A stretch of 64,000 nucleotides of DNA from Prosopocoilus inquinatus. Taxonomy: Eukaryota; Arthropoda; Insecta; Coleoptera; Lucanidae. The stretch is from contig CM069870.1 in NCBI GenBank assembly GCA_036172665.1, positions 42,738,001 through 42,802,000 on the forward strand, written 5' to 3'. Each line of letters begins with the position of its first letter. Position 1 is the stretch's first letter. Of this stretch, positions 23,512 through 36,600 are shown in pieces. The position numbers and the translations under genes are program-made. Under the pieces are notes generated by a model, which saw only the letters and a program-made list of their open reading frames with translations, made no database searches and was not told the DNA's origin.

Positions 23512-25724
23512 TTAATGTGATGTATCTAAACGATCCTTACTTATCTAACATGTTATTTGACGTTTGGATGGACTCCAGTAACCCTGACGTGAGATACGAA
23601 GTTCTCGGACGCAGCAGAAGCTGGAAATAGTTTTAAACGAAACAACACGTATTAGCGTTGTTCCTGTGATGTATCTAATCGATCCTTACTCATCTATCAT
23701 GTTATTTGACGTTTGGATGGACTCCAGTAACTCTGATGTGAGATACAAAGTTTTTGGACGCAGCAGAAGCTGGAAATAGTTTTGAACGAAACAACACGTA
23801 TTAGCGTTGTTCCTGTGATGTATCTAATCGATCCTTACTTAGCTACTATGTTATTTGACGTTTCGATGGACTCCAGTAACTCTAATGTGAGATACGAAAT
23901 TTTCGGACGCAGCAGAAGCTGGAAATAGTTTTAAACGAAACAACACGCATTAGCGTTGTTCCTGTGATGTATCTAATCGATCCTTACTCATCTATCATGT
24001 TATTTGGCGTTTCGATGGACTCCAGTAACTTTGATGTGAGATACGAAGTTCTCGGACGCAGCAGAAGCTGGAAATAGTTTAAAACGAAACAACACGTATT
24101 AGCGTTGTTCCTGTGATGTATCTAATCGATCCTTACTCATCTATCATGTTATTTGACGTTTGGATGGACTCCAGTAACTCTGATGTGAGATACAAAGTTT
24201 TTGGACGCAGCAGAAGCTGGAAATAGTTTTGAATGAAACAACACGTATTAGCGTTGTTCCTGTGATGTATCTAATCGATCCTTACTTAGCTACTATGTTA
24301 TTTGACGTTTCGATGGACTCCAGTAACTCTAATGTGAGATACGAAATTTTCGGACGCAGCAGAAGCTGGAAATAGTTTTAAACGAAACAACACGCATTAG
24401 CGTTGTTCCTGTGATGTATCTAATCGATCCTTACTTATCTATCATGTTATTTGACGTTTGGATGGACTCCAGTAACCCTGACGTGAGATACGAAGTTCTC
24501 GGACGCAGCTGAAGCTGGAAATAGTTTTAAGTGAAACAACACGTATTAGCGTTGTTCCTGTGATGTATCTAAACGATCCTTACTTATCTAACATGTTATT
24601 TGACGTTTGGATGGACTCCAGTAACTCTAATGTGAGATACGAAATTTTCTGACACAGCAGAAGCTGGAAATAGTTTTAAACGAAACAACACGCATTAGCG
24701 TTGTTCCTGTGATGTATCTAATCGATTCTTACTTATCTATCATGTTATTTGACGTTTGCATGGGCTCCAGTAACCCTGACGTGAGATACGAAGTTCTCGG
24801 ACGCAGCAGAAGCTGGAAATAGTTTTAAACGAAACAACACGCATTAGCGTTGTTCCTGTGATGTATCTAATCGATCCTTACTCATCTATCATGTTATTTG
24901 GCGTTTCGATGGACTCCAGTAACTTTGATGTGAGATTCGAAGTTCTCGGACGCAGCAGAAGCTGGAAATAGTTTTAAACGAAACAACACGTATTAGCGTT
25001 GTTCCTGTGATGTATCTAATCGATCCTTACTCATCTATCATGTTATTTGGCGTTTCGTTGGACTCCAGTAACTTTGATGTGAGATACGAAGTTCTCGGAC
25101 GCAGCTGAAGCTGGAAATAGTTTTCAATGAAACAACACGTATTAGCGTTGTTAATGTGATGTATCTAAACGATCCTTACTTATCTAACATGTTATTTGAC
25201 GTTTGGATGGACTCCAGTAACCCTGACATGAGATACGAAGTTCTCGGACGCAGCAGAAGCTGGAAATAGTTTTAAACGAAACAACACGTATTAGCGTTGT
25301 TCCTGTGATGTATCTAATCGATCCTTACTCATCTATCATGTTATTTGACGTTTGGATGGACTCCAGTAACTCTGATGTGAGATACAAAGTTTTTGGACGC
25401 AGCAGAAGCTGGAAATAGTTTTGAACGAAACAACACGTATTAGCGTTGTTCCTGTGATGTATCTAATCGATCCTTACTTAGCTACTATGTTATTTGACGT
25501 TTCGATGGACTCCAGTAACTCTAATGTGAGATACGAAATTTTCGGACGCAGCAGAAGCTGGAAATAGTTTTAAACGAAACAACACGCATTAGCGTTGTTC
25601 CTGTGATGTATCTAATCGATCCTTACTCATCTATCATGTTATTTGGCGTTTCGATGGACTCCAGTAACTTTGATGTGAGATACGAAGTTCTCGGACGCAG
25701 CAGAAGCTGGAAATAGTTTTAAAC

Positions 25725-26465
25725 GAAACAACACGTATTAGCGTTGTTCCTGTGATGTATCTAATCGATCCTTACTCATCTATCATGTTATTTGGCGTTT
25801 CGATGGACTCCAGTAGCTCTGATGTGAGACACGACGTTTTCTGAGGCAGCAGAAGCTCTAAATAGATTTAAACGAAACAACACGCATTAGCGTTCTTCCT
25901 GTGATGTATCTAATCGATCCTTACTCATCTATCATGTTATTTGGCGTTTCGATGGACTCCAGTAACTTTGATGTGAGATACGAAGTTCTCGGACGCAGCT
26001 GAAGCTGGAAATAGTTTTAAACGAAACAACACGCATTAGCGTTGTTCCTGTGATGTATCTAATCGATCCTTAATTATCTATCATGTTATTTGACGTTTGG
26101 ATGGACTCCAGTAACCCTGACGTGAGATACGAAGTTCTCGGACGCAGCAGAAGCTGGAAATAGTTTTAAACGAAACAACACGCATTAGCGTTGTTCCTGT
26201 GATGTATCTAATCGATCCTTACTTATCTATCATGTTATTTGACGTTTGGATGGACTCCAGTAGCTCTGATGTGAGATACGACGTTTTCTGAGGTAGCACA
26301 AGGTGGAAATAGATTTAAACGAAACAACACGCATTAGCGTTCTTCCTGTGATGTATCTAATCGATCCTTACTCATCTATCATGTTATTTGGCGTTTCGAT
26401 GGACTCCAGTAACTTTGATGTGAGATACGAAGTTCTCGGACGCAGCTGAAGCTGGAAATAGTTTT
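25725..26465. repeat. Five-monomer block with CTGAGGCAGC variants, copy 1
   Basis: The block carries GACACGACGTTTTCTGAGG, GAAGCTCTAAATAG, AGATTTAAACG, GCGTTCTTCC and, in a later monomer, GGTAGCACAAGGTGG. All recur at 29,451-30,191. Such clustered substitutions make these among the most diverged monomers in the window. Confidence 0.82.
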
Positions 26466-26901
26466 GAATGAAACAACACGTATTAGCGTTGTTCCTGTGA
26501 TGTATCTAAACGATCCTTACTTATCTAACATGTTATTTGACGTTTGGATGGACTCCAGTAAATCTGATGTGAGATACAAAGTTCTTGGACGCAGCAGGAG
26601 CTGGAAATAGTTTTAAACGAAACAACACGTATTAGCGTTGTTCCTGTGCTGTATCTAATCGATCCTTACTCATATATCATGTTATTTGGCGTTTCGATGG
26701 ACTCCAGTAACTTTGATGTGAGATACGAAGTTCTCGGACGCAGCTGAAGCTGGAAATAGTTTTAAATGAAACAACAAGTATTAGCGTTGTTCCTGTGATG
26801 TATCTAAACGATCCTTACTTATCTAACATGTTATTTGACGTTTGGATGGACTCCAGTAAGTCTGATGTGAGATACAAAGTTCTCGGACGCAGCGGAAGCT
26901 G

Positions 26902-27051
26902 GAAATAGTTTTAAATGAAACAACATGTATTAGCGTTGTTCCTGTGATGTATCTAAACCATCCTTACTTATCTAACATTGTTATTTGACGTTTGGATGGG
27001 CTCCAGTAAGTCTGATGTGAGATACCAAGTTTTTGGACGCAGCAGGAGCTG
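26902..27051. repeat. 150-bp monomer with one inserted T (copy 1)
   Basis: It has CTAACATTGTTATTTG where the normal unit has CTAACATGTTATTTG, with companion variants CTAAACCATCC and GATACCAAG. The same insertion occurs at 30,181-30,330 and 53,961-54,110. Confidence 0.9.
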
Positions 27052-29450
27052 GAAATAGTTTTAAACGAAACAACACGTATTAGCGTTGTTCCTGTGCTGT
27101 ATCTAATCGATCCTTACTCATATATCATGTTATTTGGCGTTTCGATGGACTCCAGTAACTTTGATGTGAGATACGAAGTTCTCGGACGCAGCTGAAGCTG
27201 GAAATAGTTTTAAATGAAACAACACGTATTAGCGTTGTTCCTGTGATGTATCTAAACGATCCTTACTTATCTAACATGTTATTTGACGTTTGGATGGACT
27301 CCAGTAAGTCTGATGTGAGATACAAAGTTTTTGGACGCAGCAGGAGCTGGAAATAGTTTTAAACGAAACAACACGCATTAGCGTTGTTCCTGTGATGTAT
27401 CTAATCGATCCTTACTCATCTATCATGTTATTTGACGCTTCGATGGACTCCAGTAACTCTAATGTGAGAAACGAAATTTTCGGACGCAGCAGAAGCTGGA
27501 AATAGTTTTAAACGAAACAACACGCATTAGCGTTGTTCCTGTGATGTATCTAATCGATCCTTACTTATCTATCATGTTATTTGACGTTTGGATGGACTCC
27601 AGTAACCCTGACTTGAGATACGAAGTTCTCGGACGCAGCAGAACCTGGAAATAGTTTTAAACGAAACAACACGCATTAGCGTTGTTCCTGTGATGTATTT
27701 AATCGATCTTTACTCATCTATCATGTTATTTGGCGTTTCGATGAACTCCAGTAACTTTGATGGGAGATACGAAGTTCTCGGACGCAGCTGAAGCTGGAAA
27801 TAGTTTTAAATGAAACAACACGTATTAGCGTTGTTCCTGTGATGTATCTAAACGATCCTTACTTATCTAACATGTTATTTGACGTTTGGATGGACTCCAG
27901 TAAGTCTGATGTGAGATACAAAGTTCTTGGACGCAGCAGGAGCTGGAAATAGTTTTAAACGAAACAACACGTATTAGCGTTGTTCCTGTGCTGTATCTAA
28001 TCGATCCTTACTCATATATCATGTTATTTGGCGTTTCGATGGACTCCAGTAACTTTGATGTGAGATACGAAGTTCTCGGACGCAGCTGAAGCTGGAAATA
28101 GTTTTAAATGAAACAACACGTATTACCGTTGTTCCTGTGATGTATCTAAACGATCCTTACTTATCTAACATGTTATTTGACGTTTGGATGGACTCCAGTA
28201 AGTCTGATGTGAGATACAAAGTTTTTGGACGCAGCAGGAGCTGGAAATAGTTTTAAACGAAACAACACGCATTAGCGTTGTTCCTGTGATGTATCTAATC
28301 GATCCTTACTCATCTATCATGTTATTTGACGTTTGGATGGACTCCAGTAACTCTGATGTGAGATACAAAGTTTTTGGACGCAGCAGGAGCTGGAAATAGT
28401 TTTAAACGAAACAACACGCATTAGCGTTGTTCCTGTGATGTACCTAATCGATCCTTACTCATCTATCATGTTATTTGACGTTTCGATGGACTCCAGTAAC
28501 TCTAATGTGAGATACGAAATTCTCGGACGCAGCAGAACCTGGAAATAGTTTTAAACGAAACAACACGCATTAGCGTTGTTCCTGTGATGTATCTAATCGA
28601 TCCTTACTCATCTATCATGTTATTTGGCGTTTCGATGGACTCCAGTAACTTTGATGGGAGATACGAAGTTCTCGGACGCAGCTGAAGCTGGAAATAGTTT
28701 TAAATGAAACAACACGTATTAGCGTTGTTCCTGTGATGTATCTAAACGATCCTTACTTATCTAATATGTTATTTGACGTTTGGATGGACTCCAGTAAGTC
28801 TGATGTGAGATACCAAGTTTTTGGACGCAGCAGGAACTGGAAATAGTTTTAAACGAAACAACACGTATTAGCGTTGTTCCTGTGCTGTATCTAATCGATC
28901 CTTACTCATATATCATGTTATTTGGCGTTTCGATGGACTCCAGTAACTTTGATGTGAGATACGAAGTTCTCGGACGCAGCTGAAGCTGGAAATAGTTTTA
29001 AATGAAACAACAAGTATTAGCGTTGTTCCTGTGATGTATCTAATCGATCCTTACTCATCTATCATGTTATTTGGCGTTTCGATGGACTCCAGTAACTTTG
29101 ATGTGAGATACGAAGTTCTCGGACGCAGCTGAAGCTGGAAATAGTTTTAAATGAAACAACACGTATTAGCGTTGTTCCTGTGATGTATCTAAACGATCCT
29201 TACTTATCTAACATGTTATTTGACGTTTGGATGGACTCCAGTAAATCTGATGTGAGATACAAAGTTTTTGGACGCAGCAGGAGCTGGAAATAGTTTTAAA
29301 CGAAACAACACGTATTAGCGTTGTTCCTGTGCTGCATCTAATCGATCCTTACTCATATATCATGTTATTTGGCGTTTCGATGGACTCCAGTAACTTTGAT
29401 GTGAGATACGAAGTTCTCGGACGCAGCTGAAGCTGGAAATAGTTTTAAAT

Positions 29451-30191
29451 GAAACAACACGTATTAGCGTTGTTCCTGTGATGTATCTAATCGATCCTTA
29501 CTCATCTATCATGTTATTTGGCGTTTCGATGGACTCCAGTAGCTCTGATGTGAGACACGACGTTTTCTGAGGCAGCAGAAGCTCTAAATAGATTTAAACG
29601 AAACAACACGCATTAGCGTTCTTCCTGTGATGTATCTAATCGATCCTTACTCATCTATCATGTTATTTGGCGTTTCGATGGACTCCAGTAACTTTGATGT
29701 GAGATACGAAGTTCTCGGACGCAGCTGAAGCTGGAAATAGTTTTAAACGAAACAACACGCATTAGCGTTGTTCCTGTGATGTATCTAATCGATCCTTAAT
29801 TATCTATCATGTTATTTGACGTTTGGATGGACTCCAGTAACCCTGACGTGAGATACGAAGTTCTCGGACGCAGCAGAAGCTGGAAATAGTTTTAAACGAA
29901 ACAACACGCATTAGCGTTGTTCCTGTGATGTATCTAATCGATCCTTACTTATCTATCATGTTATTTGACGTTTGGATGGACTCCAGTAGCTCTGATGTGA
30001 GATACGACGTTTTCTGAGGCAGCACAAGGTGGAAATAGATTTAAACGAAACAACACGCATTAGCGTTCTTCCTGTGATGTATCTAATCGATCCTTACTCA
30101 TCTATCATGTTATTTGGCGTTTCGATGGACTCCAGTAACTTTGATGTGAGATACGAAGTTCTCGGACGCAGCTGAAGCTGGAAATAGTTTT
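29451..30191. repeat. Five-monomer block with CTGAGGCAGC variants, copy 2
   Basis: This is the second copy of 25,725-26,465. It ends where the first copy reads TTTTGAATG and this one TTTTAAATG, after which the sequence follows a different part of the array, giving a clear exchange junction near 30,190. Confidence 0.82.
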
Positions 30192-30330
30192 AAATGAAAC
30201 AACATGTATTAGCGTTGTTCCTGTGATGTATCTAAACCATCCTTACTTATCTAACATTGTTATTTGACGTTTGGATGGGCTCCAGTAAGTCTGATGTGAG
30301 ATACCAAGTTTTTGGACGCAGCAGGAGCTG
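30181..30330. repeat. 150-bp monomer with one inserted T (copy 2)
   Basis: It has the same insertion and companion variants (CTAAACCATCC, GATACCAAG) as 26,902-27,051, 3,279 bp away. Confidence 0.9.
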
Positions 30331-30623
30331 GAAATAGTTTTAAACGAAACAACACGTATTAGCGTTGTTCCTGTGCTGTATCTAATCGATCCTTACTCAT
30401 ATATCATGTTATTTGGCGTTTCGATGGACTCCAGTAACTTTGATGTGAGATACGAAGTTCTCGGACGCAGCTGAAGCTGGAAATAGTTTTAAATGAAACA
30501 ACACGTATTAGCGTTGTTCCTGTGATGTATCTAAACGATCCTTACTTATCTAACATGTTATTTGACGTTTGGATGGACTCCAGTAAGTCTGATGTGAGAT
30601 ACAAAGTTTTTGGACGCAGCAGG

Positions 30624-33600
30624 AGCTGGAAATAGTTTTAAACGAAACAACACGCATTAGCGTTGTTCCTGTGATGTATCTAATCGATCCTTACTTATCT
30701 ATCATGTTATTTGACGTTTGGATGGGCTCCAGTAACCCTGACGTGAGATACGAAGTTCTCGGACGCAGCAGAAGCTGGAAATAGTTTTAAACGAAACAAC
30801 ACGCATTAGCGTTGTTCCTGTGATGTATCTAATCGATCCTTACTTATCTATCATGTTATTTGACGTTTGGATGGACTCCAGTAACCCTGACGTGAGATAC
30901 GAAGTTCTCGGACGCAGCAGAAGCTGGAAATAGTCTTAAACGAAACAACACGTATTAGCGTTGTTCCTGTGATGTATCTAATCGATCCTTACTCATCTAT
31001 CATGTTATTTGACGTATGGATGGACTTCAGTAACTCTGATGTGAGATACAAAGTTTTTGGACGCAGCTGAAGCTAGAAATAGTTTCAAACGAAACAACAC
31101 GCATTAGCGTTGTTACTGTGATGTATCTAATCGATCCTTACTTATCTATCATGTTATTTGACGTTTGGATGGACTCCAGTAAGTCTGATGTGAGATACAA
31201 AGTTTTTGGACGCAGCAGGAGCTGGAAATAGTTTTAAACGAAACAACACGTATTAGCGTTGTTCCTGTGCTGTATCTAATCGATCCTTACTCATATATCA
31301 TGTTATTTGGCGTTTCGATGGACTCCAGTAGCTCTGATGTGAGATACGACGTTTTCGGACGCAGCAGAAGCTGGAAGTAGTTTTAAACGAAACAACACGT
31401 ATTAGCGTTGTTCCTGTGATGTATCTAATCGATCCTTACTCATCTATCATGTTATTTGACGTATAGATGGACTCCAGTAACTTTGATGTGAAATACGAAG
31501 TTCTCGGACGCAGCTGAAGCTGGAAATAGTTTTAAATGAAACAACACGTATTAGCGTTGTTCCTGTGATGTATCTAAACGATCCTTACTTATCTAACATG
31601 TTATTTGACGTTTGGATGGACTCCAGTAAGTCTGATGTGAGATACAAAGTTTTTGGACGCAGCAGGAGCTGGAAATAGTTTTAAACGAAACAACACGTAT
31701 TAGCGTTGTTCCTGTGCTGTATCTAATCGATCCTTACTCATATATCATGTTATTTGGCGTTTCGATGGACTCCAGTAGCTCTGATGTGAGATACGACGTT
31801 TTCGGACGCAGCAGAAGCTGGAAGTAGTTTTAAACGAAACAACACGTATTAGCGTTGTTCCTGTGATGTATCTAATCGATCCTTACTCATCTATCATGTT
31901 ATTTGACGTATCGATGGACTCCAGTAACTTTGATGTGAAATACGAAGTTCTCGGACGCAGCTGAAGCTGGAAATAGTTTTAAATGAAACAACACGTATTA
32001 GCGTTGTTCCTGTGATGTATCTAAACGATCCTTACTTATCTAACATGTTATTTGACGTTTGGATGGACTCCAGTAACCCTGACGTGAGATACGAAGTTCT
32101 CGGACGCAGCAGAAGCTGGAAATAGTTTTAAACGAAACAACACGTATTAGCGTTGTTCCTGTGATGTATCTAATCGATCCTTACTCATCTATCATGTTAT
32201 TTGACGTTTGGATGGACTCCAGTAACTCTGATGTGAGATACAAAGTTTTTGGACGCAGCAGAAGCTGGAAATAGTTTTGAATGAAACAACACGTATTAGC
32301 GTTGTTCCTGTGATGTATCTAATCGATCCTTACTTAGCTACTATGTTATTTGACGTTTCGATGGACTCCAGTAACTCTAATGTGAGATACGAAATTTTCG
32401 GACGCAGCAGAAGCTGGAAATAGTTTTAAACGAAACAACACGCATTAGCGTTGTTCCTGTGATGTATCTAATCGATCCTTACTTATCTATCATGTTATTT
32501 GACGTTTGGATGGACTCCAGTAACCCTGACGTGAGATACGAAGTTCTCGGACGCAGCAGAAGCTGGAAATAGTTTTAGACGAAACAACACGCATTAGCGT
32601 TGTTCCTGTGATGTATCTAATCGATCCTTACTCATCTATCATGTTATTTGGCGTTTCGATGGACTCCAGTAACTTTGATGGGAGATACGAAGTTCTCGGA
32701 CGCAGCTGAAGCTGGAAATAGTTTTAAGTGAAACAACACGTATTAGCGTTGTTCCTGTGATGTATCTAAACGATCCTTACTTATCTAACATGTTATTTGA
32801 CGTTTGGATGGACTCCAGTAACTCTAATGTGAGATACGAAATTTTCTGACACAGCAGAAGCTGGAAATAGTTTTAAACGAAACAACACGCATTAGCGTTG
32901 TTCCTGTGATGTATCTAATCGATTCTTACTTATCTATCATGTTATTTGACGTTTGCATGGGCTCCAGTAACCCTGACGTGAGATACGAAGTTCTCGGACG
33001 CAGCAGAAGCTGGAAATAGTTTTAAACGAAACAACACGCATTAGCGTTGTTCCTGTGATGTATCTAATCGATCCTTACTCATCTATCATGTTATTTGGCG
33101 TTTCGATGGACTCCAGTAACTTTGATGTGAGATTCGAAGTTCTCGGACGCAGCAGAAGCTGGAAATAGTTTTAAACGAAACAACACGTATTAGCGTTGTT
33201 CCTGTGATGTATCTAATCGATCCTTACTCATCTATCATGTTATTTGGCGTTTCGATGACCTCCAGTAACTTTGATGTGAGATACGAAGTTCTCGGACGCA
33301 GCTGAAGCTGGAAATAGTTTTAAATGAAACAACACGTATTAGCGTTGTTAATGTGATGTATCTAAACGATCCTTACTTATCTAACATGTTATTTGACGTT
33401 TGGATGGACTCCAGTAACCCTGACGTGAGATACGATGTTCTCGGACGCAGCAGAAGCTGGAAATAGTTTTAAACGAAACAACACGTATTAGCGTTGTTCC
33501 TGTGATGTATCTAATCGATCCTTACTCATCTATCATGTTATTTGACGTTTGGATGGACTCCAGTAACTCTGATGTGAGATACAATGTTTTTGGACGCAGC

Positions 33601-36600
33601 AGAAGCTGGAAATAGTTTTGAACGAAACAACACGTATTAGCGTTGTTCCTGTGATGTATCTAATCGATCCTTACTTAGCTACTATGTTATTTGACGTTTC
33701 GATGGACTCCAGTAACTCTAATGTGAGATACGAAATTTTCGGACGCAGCAGAAGCTGGAAATAGTTTTAAACGAAACAACACGCATTAGCGTTGTTCCTG
33801 TGATGTATCTAATCGATCCTTACTCATCTATCATGTTATTTGGCGTTTCGATGGACTCCAGTAACTTTGATGTGAGATACGAAGTTCTCGGACGCAGCAG
33901 AAGCTGGAAATAGTTTTAAACGAAACAACACGTATTAGCGTTGTTCCTGTGATGTATCTAATCGATCCTTACTCATCTATCATGTTATTTGACGTTTGGA
34001 TGGACTCCAGTAACTCTGATGTGAGATACAAAGTTTTTGGACGCAGCAGAAGCTGGAAATAGTTTTGAATGAAACAACACGTATTAGCGTTGTTCCTGTG
34101 ATGTATCTAATCGATCCTTACTTAGCTACTATGTTATTTGACGTTTCGATGGACTTCAGTAACTCTAATGTGAGATACGAAATTTTCGGACGCAGCAGAA
34201 GCTGGAAATAGTTTTAAACGAAACAACAAGCATTAGCGTTGTTCCTGTGATGTATCTAATCGATCCTTACTTATCTATCATGTTATTTGACGTTTGGATG
34301 GGCTCCAGTAACCCTGACGTGAGATACGAAGTTCTCGGACGCAGCAGAAGCTGGAAATAGTTTTAAACGAAACAACACGCATTAGCGTTGTTCCTGTGAT
34401 GTATCTAATCGATCCTTACTTATCTATCATGTTATTTGACGTTTGGATGGACTCCAGTAACCCTGACGTGAGATACGAAGTTCTCGGACGCAGCAGAAGC
34501 TGGAAATAGTCTTAAACGAAACAACACGTATTAGCGTTGTTCCTGTGATGTATCTAATCGATCCTTACTCATCTATCATGTTATTTGACGTTTCGATGGA
34601 CTTCAGTAACTCTAATGTGAGATACGAAATTTTCGGACGCAGCAGAAGCTGGAAATAGTTTTAAACGAAACAACACGCATTAGCGTTGTTCCTGTGATGT
34701 ATCTAATCGATCCTTACTTATCTATCATGTTATTTGACGTTTGGATGGGCTCCAGTAACCCTGACGTGAGATACGAAGTTCTCGGACGCAGCAGAAGCTG
34801 GAAATAGTTTTAAACGAAACAACACGCATTAGCGTTGTTCCTGTGATGTATCTAATCGATCCTTACTTATCTATCATGTTATTTGACGTTTGGATGGACT
34901 CCAGTAACCCTGACGTGAGATACGAAGTTCTCGGACGCAGCAGAAGCTGGAAATAGTCTTAAACGAAACAACACGTATTAGCGTTGTTCCTGTGATGTAT
35001 CTAATCGATCCTTACTCATCTATCATGTTATTTGACGTTTGGATGGACTTCAGTAACCCTGATGTGAGATACAAAGTTTTTGGACGCAGCTGAAGCTAGA
35101 AATAGTTTCAAACGAAACAACACGCATTAGCGTTGTTACTGTGATGTATCTAATCGATCCTTACTTATCTATCATATTATTTGACGTTTGGATGGACTCC
35201 AGTAAGTCTGATGTGAGATACAAAGTTTTTGGACGCAGCAGGAGCTGGAAATAGTTTTAAACGAAACAACACGTATTAGCGTTGTTCCTGTGCTGTATCT
35301 AATCGATCCTTACTCATATATCATGTTATTTGGCGTTTCGATGGACTCCAGTAGCTCTGATGTGAGATACGACGTTTTCGGACGCAGCAGAAGCTGGAAG
35401 TAGTTTTAAACGAAACAACACGTATTAGCGTTGTTCCTGTGATGTATCTAATCGATCCTTACTCATCTATCATGTTATTTGACGTATAGATGGACTCCAG
35501 TAACTTTGATGTGAAATACGAAGTTCTCGGACGCAGCTGAAGCTGGAAATAGTTTTAAATGAAACAACACGTATTAGCGTTGTTAATGTGATGTATCTAA
35601 ACGATCCTTACTTATCTAACATGTTATTTGACGTTTGGATGGACTCCAGTAACCCTGACGTGAGATACGAAGTTCTCGGACGCAGCAGAAGCTGGAAATA
35701 GTTTTAAACGAAACAACACGCATTAGCGTTGTTCCTGTGATGTATCTAATCGATCCTTACTCATCTATCATGTTATTTGGCGTTTCGATGGACTCCAGTA
35801 GCTCTGATGTGAGATACGACGTTTTCGGACGCAGCAGAAGCTGGAAGTAGTTTTAAACGAAACAACACGTATTAGCGTTGTTCCTGTGATGTATCTAATC
35901 GATCCTTACTCATCTATCATGTTATTTGACGTATAGATGGACTCCAGTAACTTTGATGTGAAATACGAAGTTCTCGGACGCAGCTGAAGCTGGAAATAGT
36001 TTTAAATGAAACAACACGTATTAGCGTTGTTAATGTGATGTATCTAAACGATCCTTACTTATCTAACATGTTATTTGACGTTTGGATGGACTCCAGTAAC
36101 CCTGACGTGAGATACGAAGTTCTCGGACGCAGCAGAAGCTGGAAATAGTTTTAAACGAAACAACACGTATTAGCGTTGTTCCTGTGATGTATCTAATCGA
36201 TCCTTACTCATCTATCATGTTATTTGACGTTTGGATGGACTCCAGTAACTCTGATGTGAGATACAAAGTTTTTGGACGCAGCAGAAGCTGGAAATAGTTT
36301 TGAACGAAACAACACGTATTAGCGTTGTTCCTGTGATGTATCTAATCGATCCTTACTTAGCTACTATGTTATTTGACGTTTCGATGGACTCCAGTAACTC
36401 TAATGTGAGATACGAAATTTTCGGACGCAGCAGAAGCTGGAAATAGTTTTAAACGAAACAACACGCATTAGCGTTGTTCCTGTGATGTATCTAATCGATC
36501 CTTACTCATCTATCATGTTATTTGGCGTTTCGATGGACTCCAGTAACTTTGATGTGAGATACGAAGTTCTCGGACGCAGCAGAAGCTGGAAATAGTTTAA

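Larger units (their letters stand above)
18553..25794. repeat. Large segmental duplication, copy A (7,242 bp)
   Basis: This matches 30,624-38,312. The offset is 12,071 bp up to about 23.6 kb (81 monomers plus two single-base insertions lying between), then 12,518 bp because copy B has three additional monomers. Private markers line up at these offsets: TTTTAGACG (20,502), TTTGCATGGG, GAGATTCGAAG, CAACAAGCATTAG, TTTTCAATG and CGTTTCGTTGG. I noticed only one base difference by eye (GGACTTCAG at about 22,830 against GGACTCCAG in copy B), so the duplication looks very recent or recently homogenised. Confidence 0.88.
25795..30623. repeat. Satellite between the two large copies
   Basis: Bases 25,725-26,465 and 29,451-30,191 are copies of one five-monomer block (offset 3,726 bp) carrying TTTTCTGAGGCAGC, AGATTTAAACG and GCGTTCTTCC. 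The order then jumps: 30,181 onward continues as 26,902 onward (offset 3,279 bp). The centre is dominated by alternating ACTTATCTAACATG and ACTCATATATC units with AAGTCTGATG. Together with copy A this segment forms the 12,071-bp period. No non-satellite sequence was seen. Confidence 0.85.
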
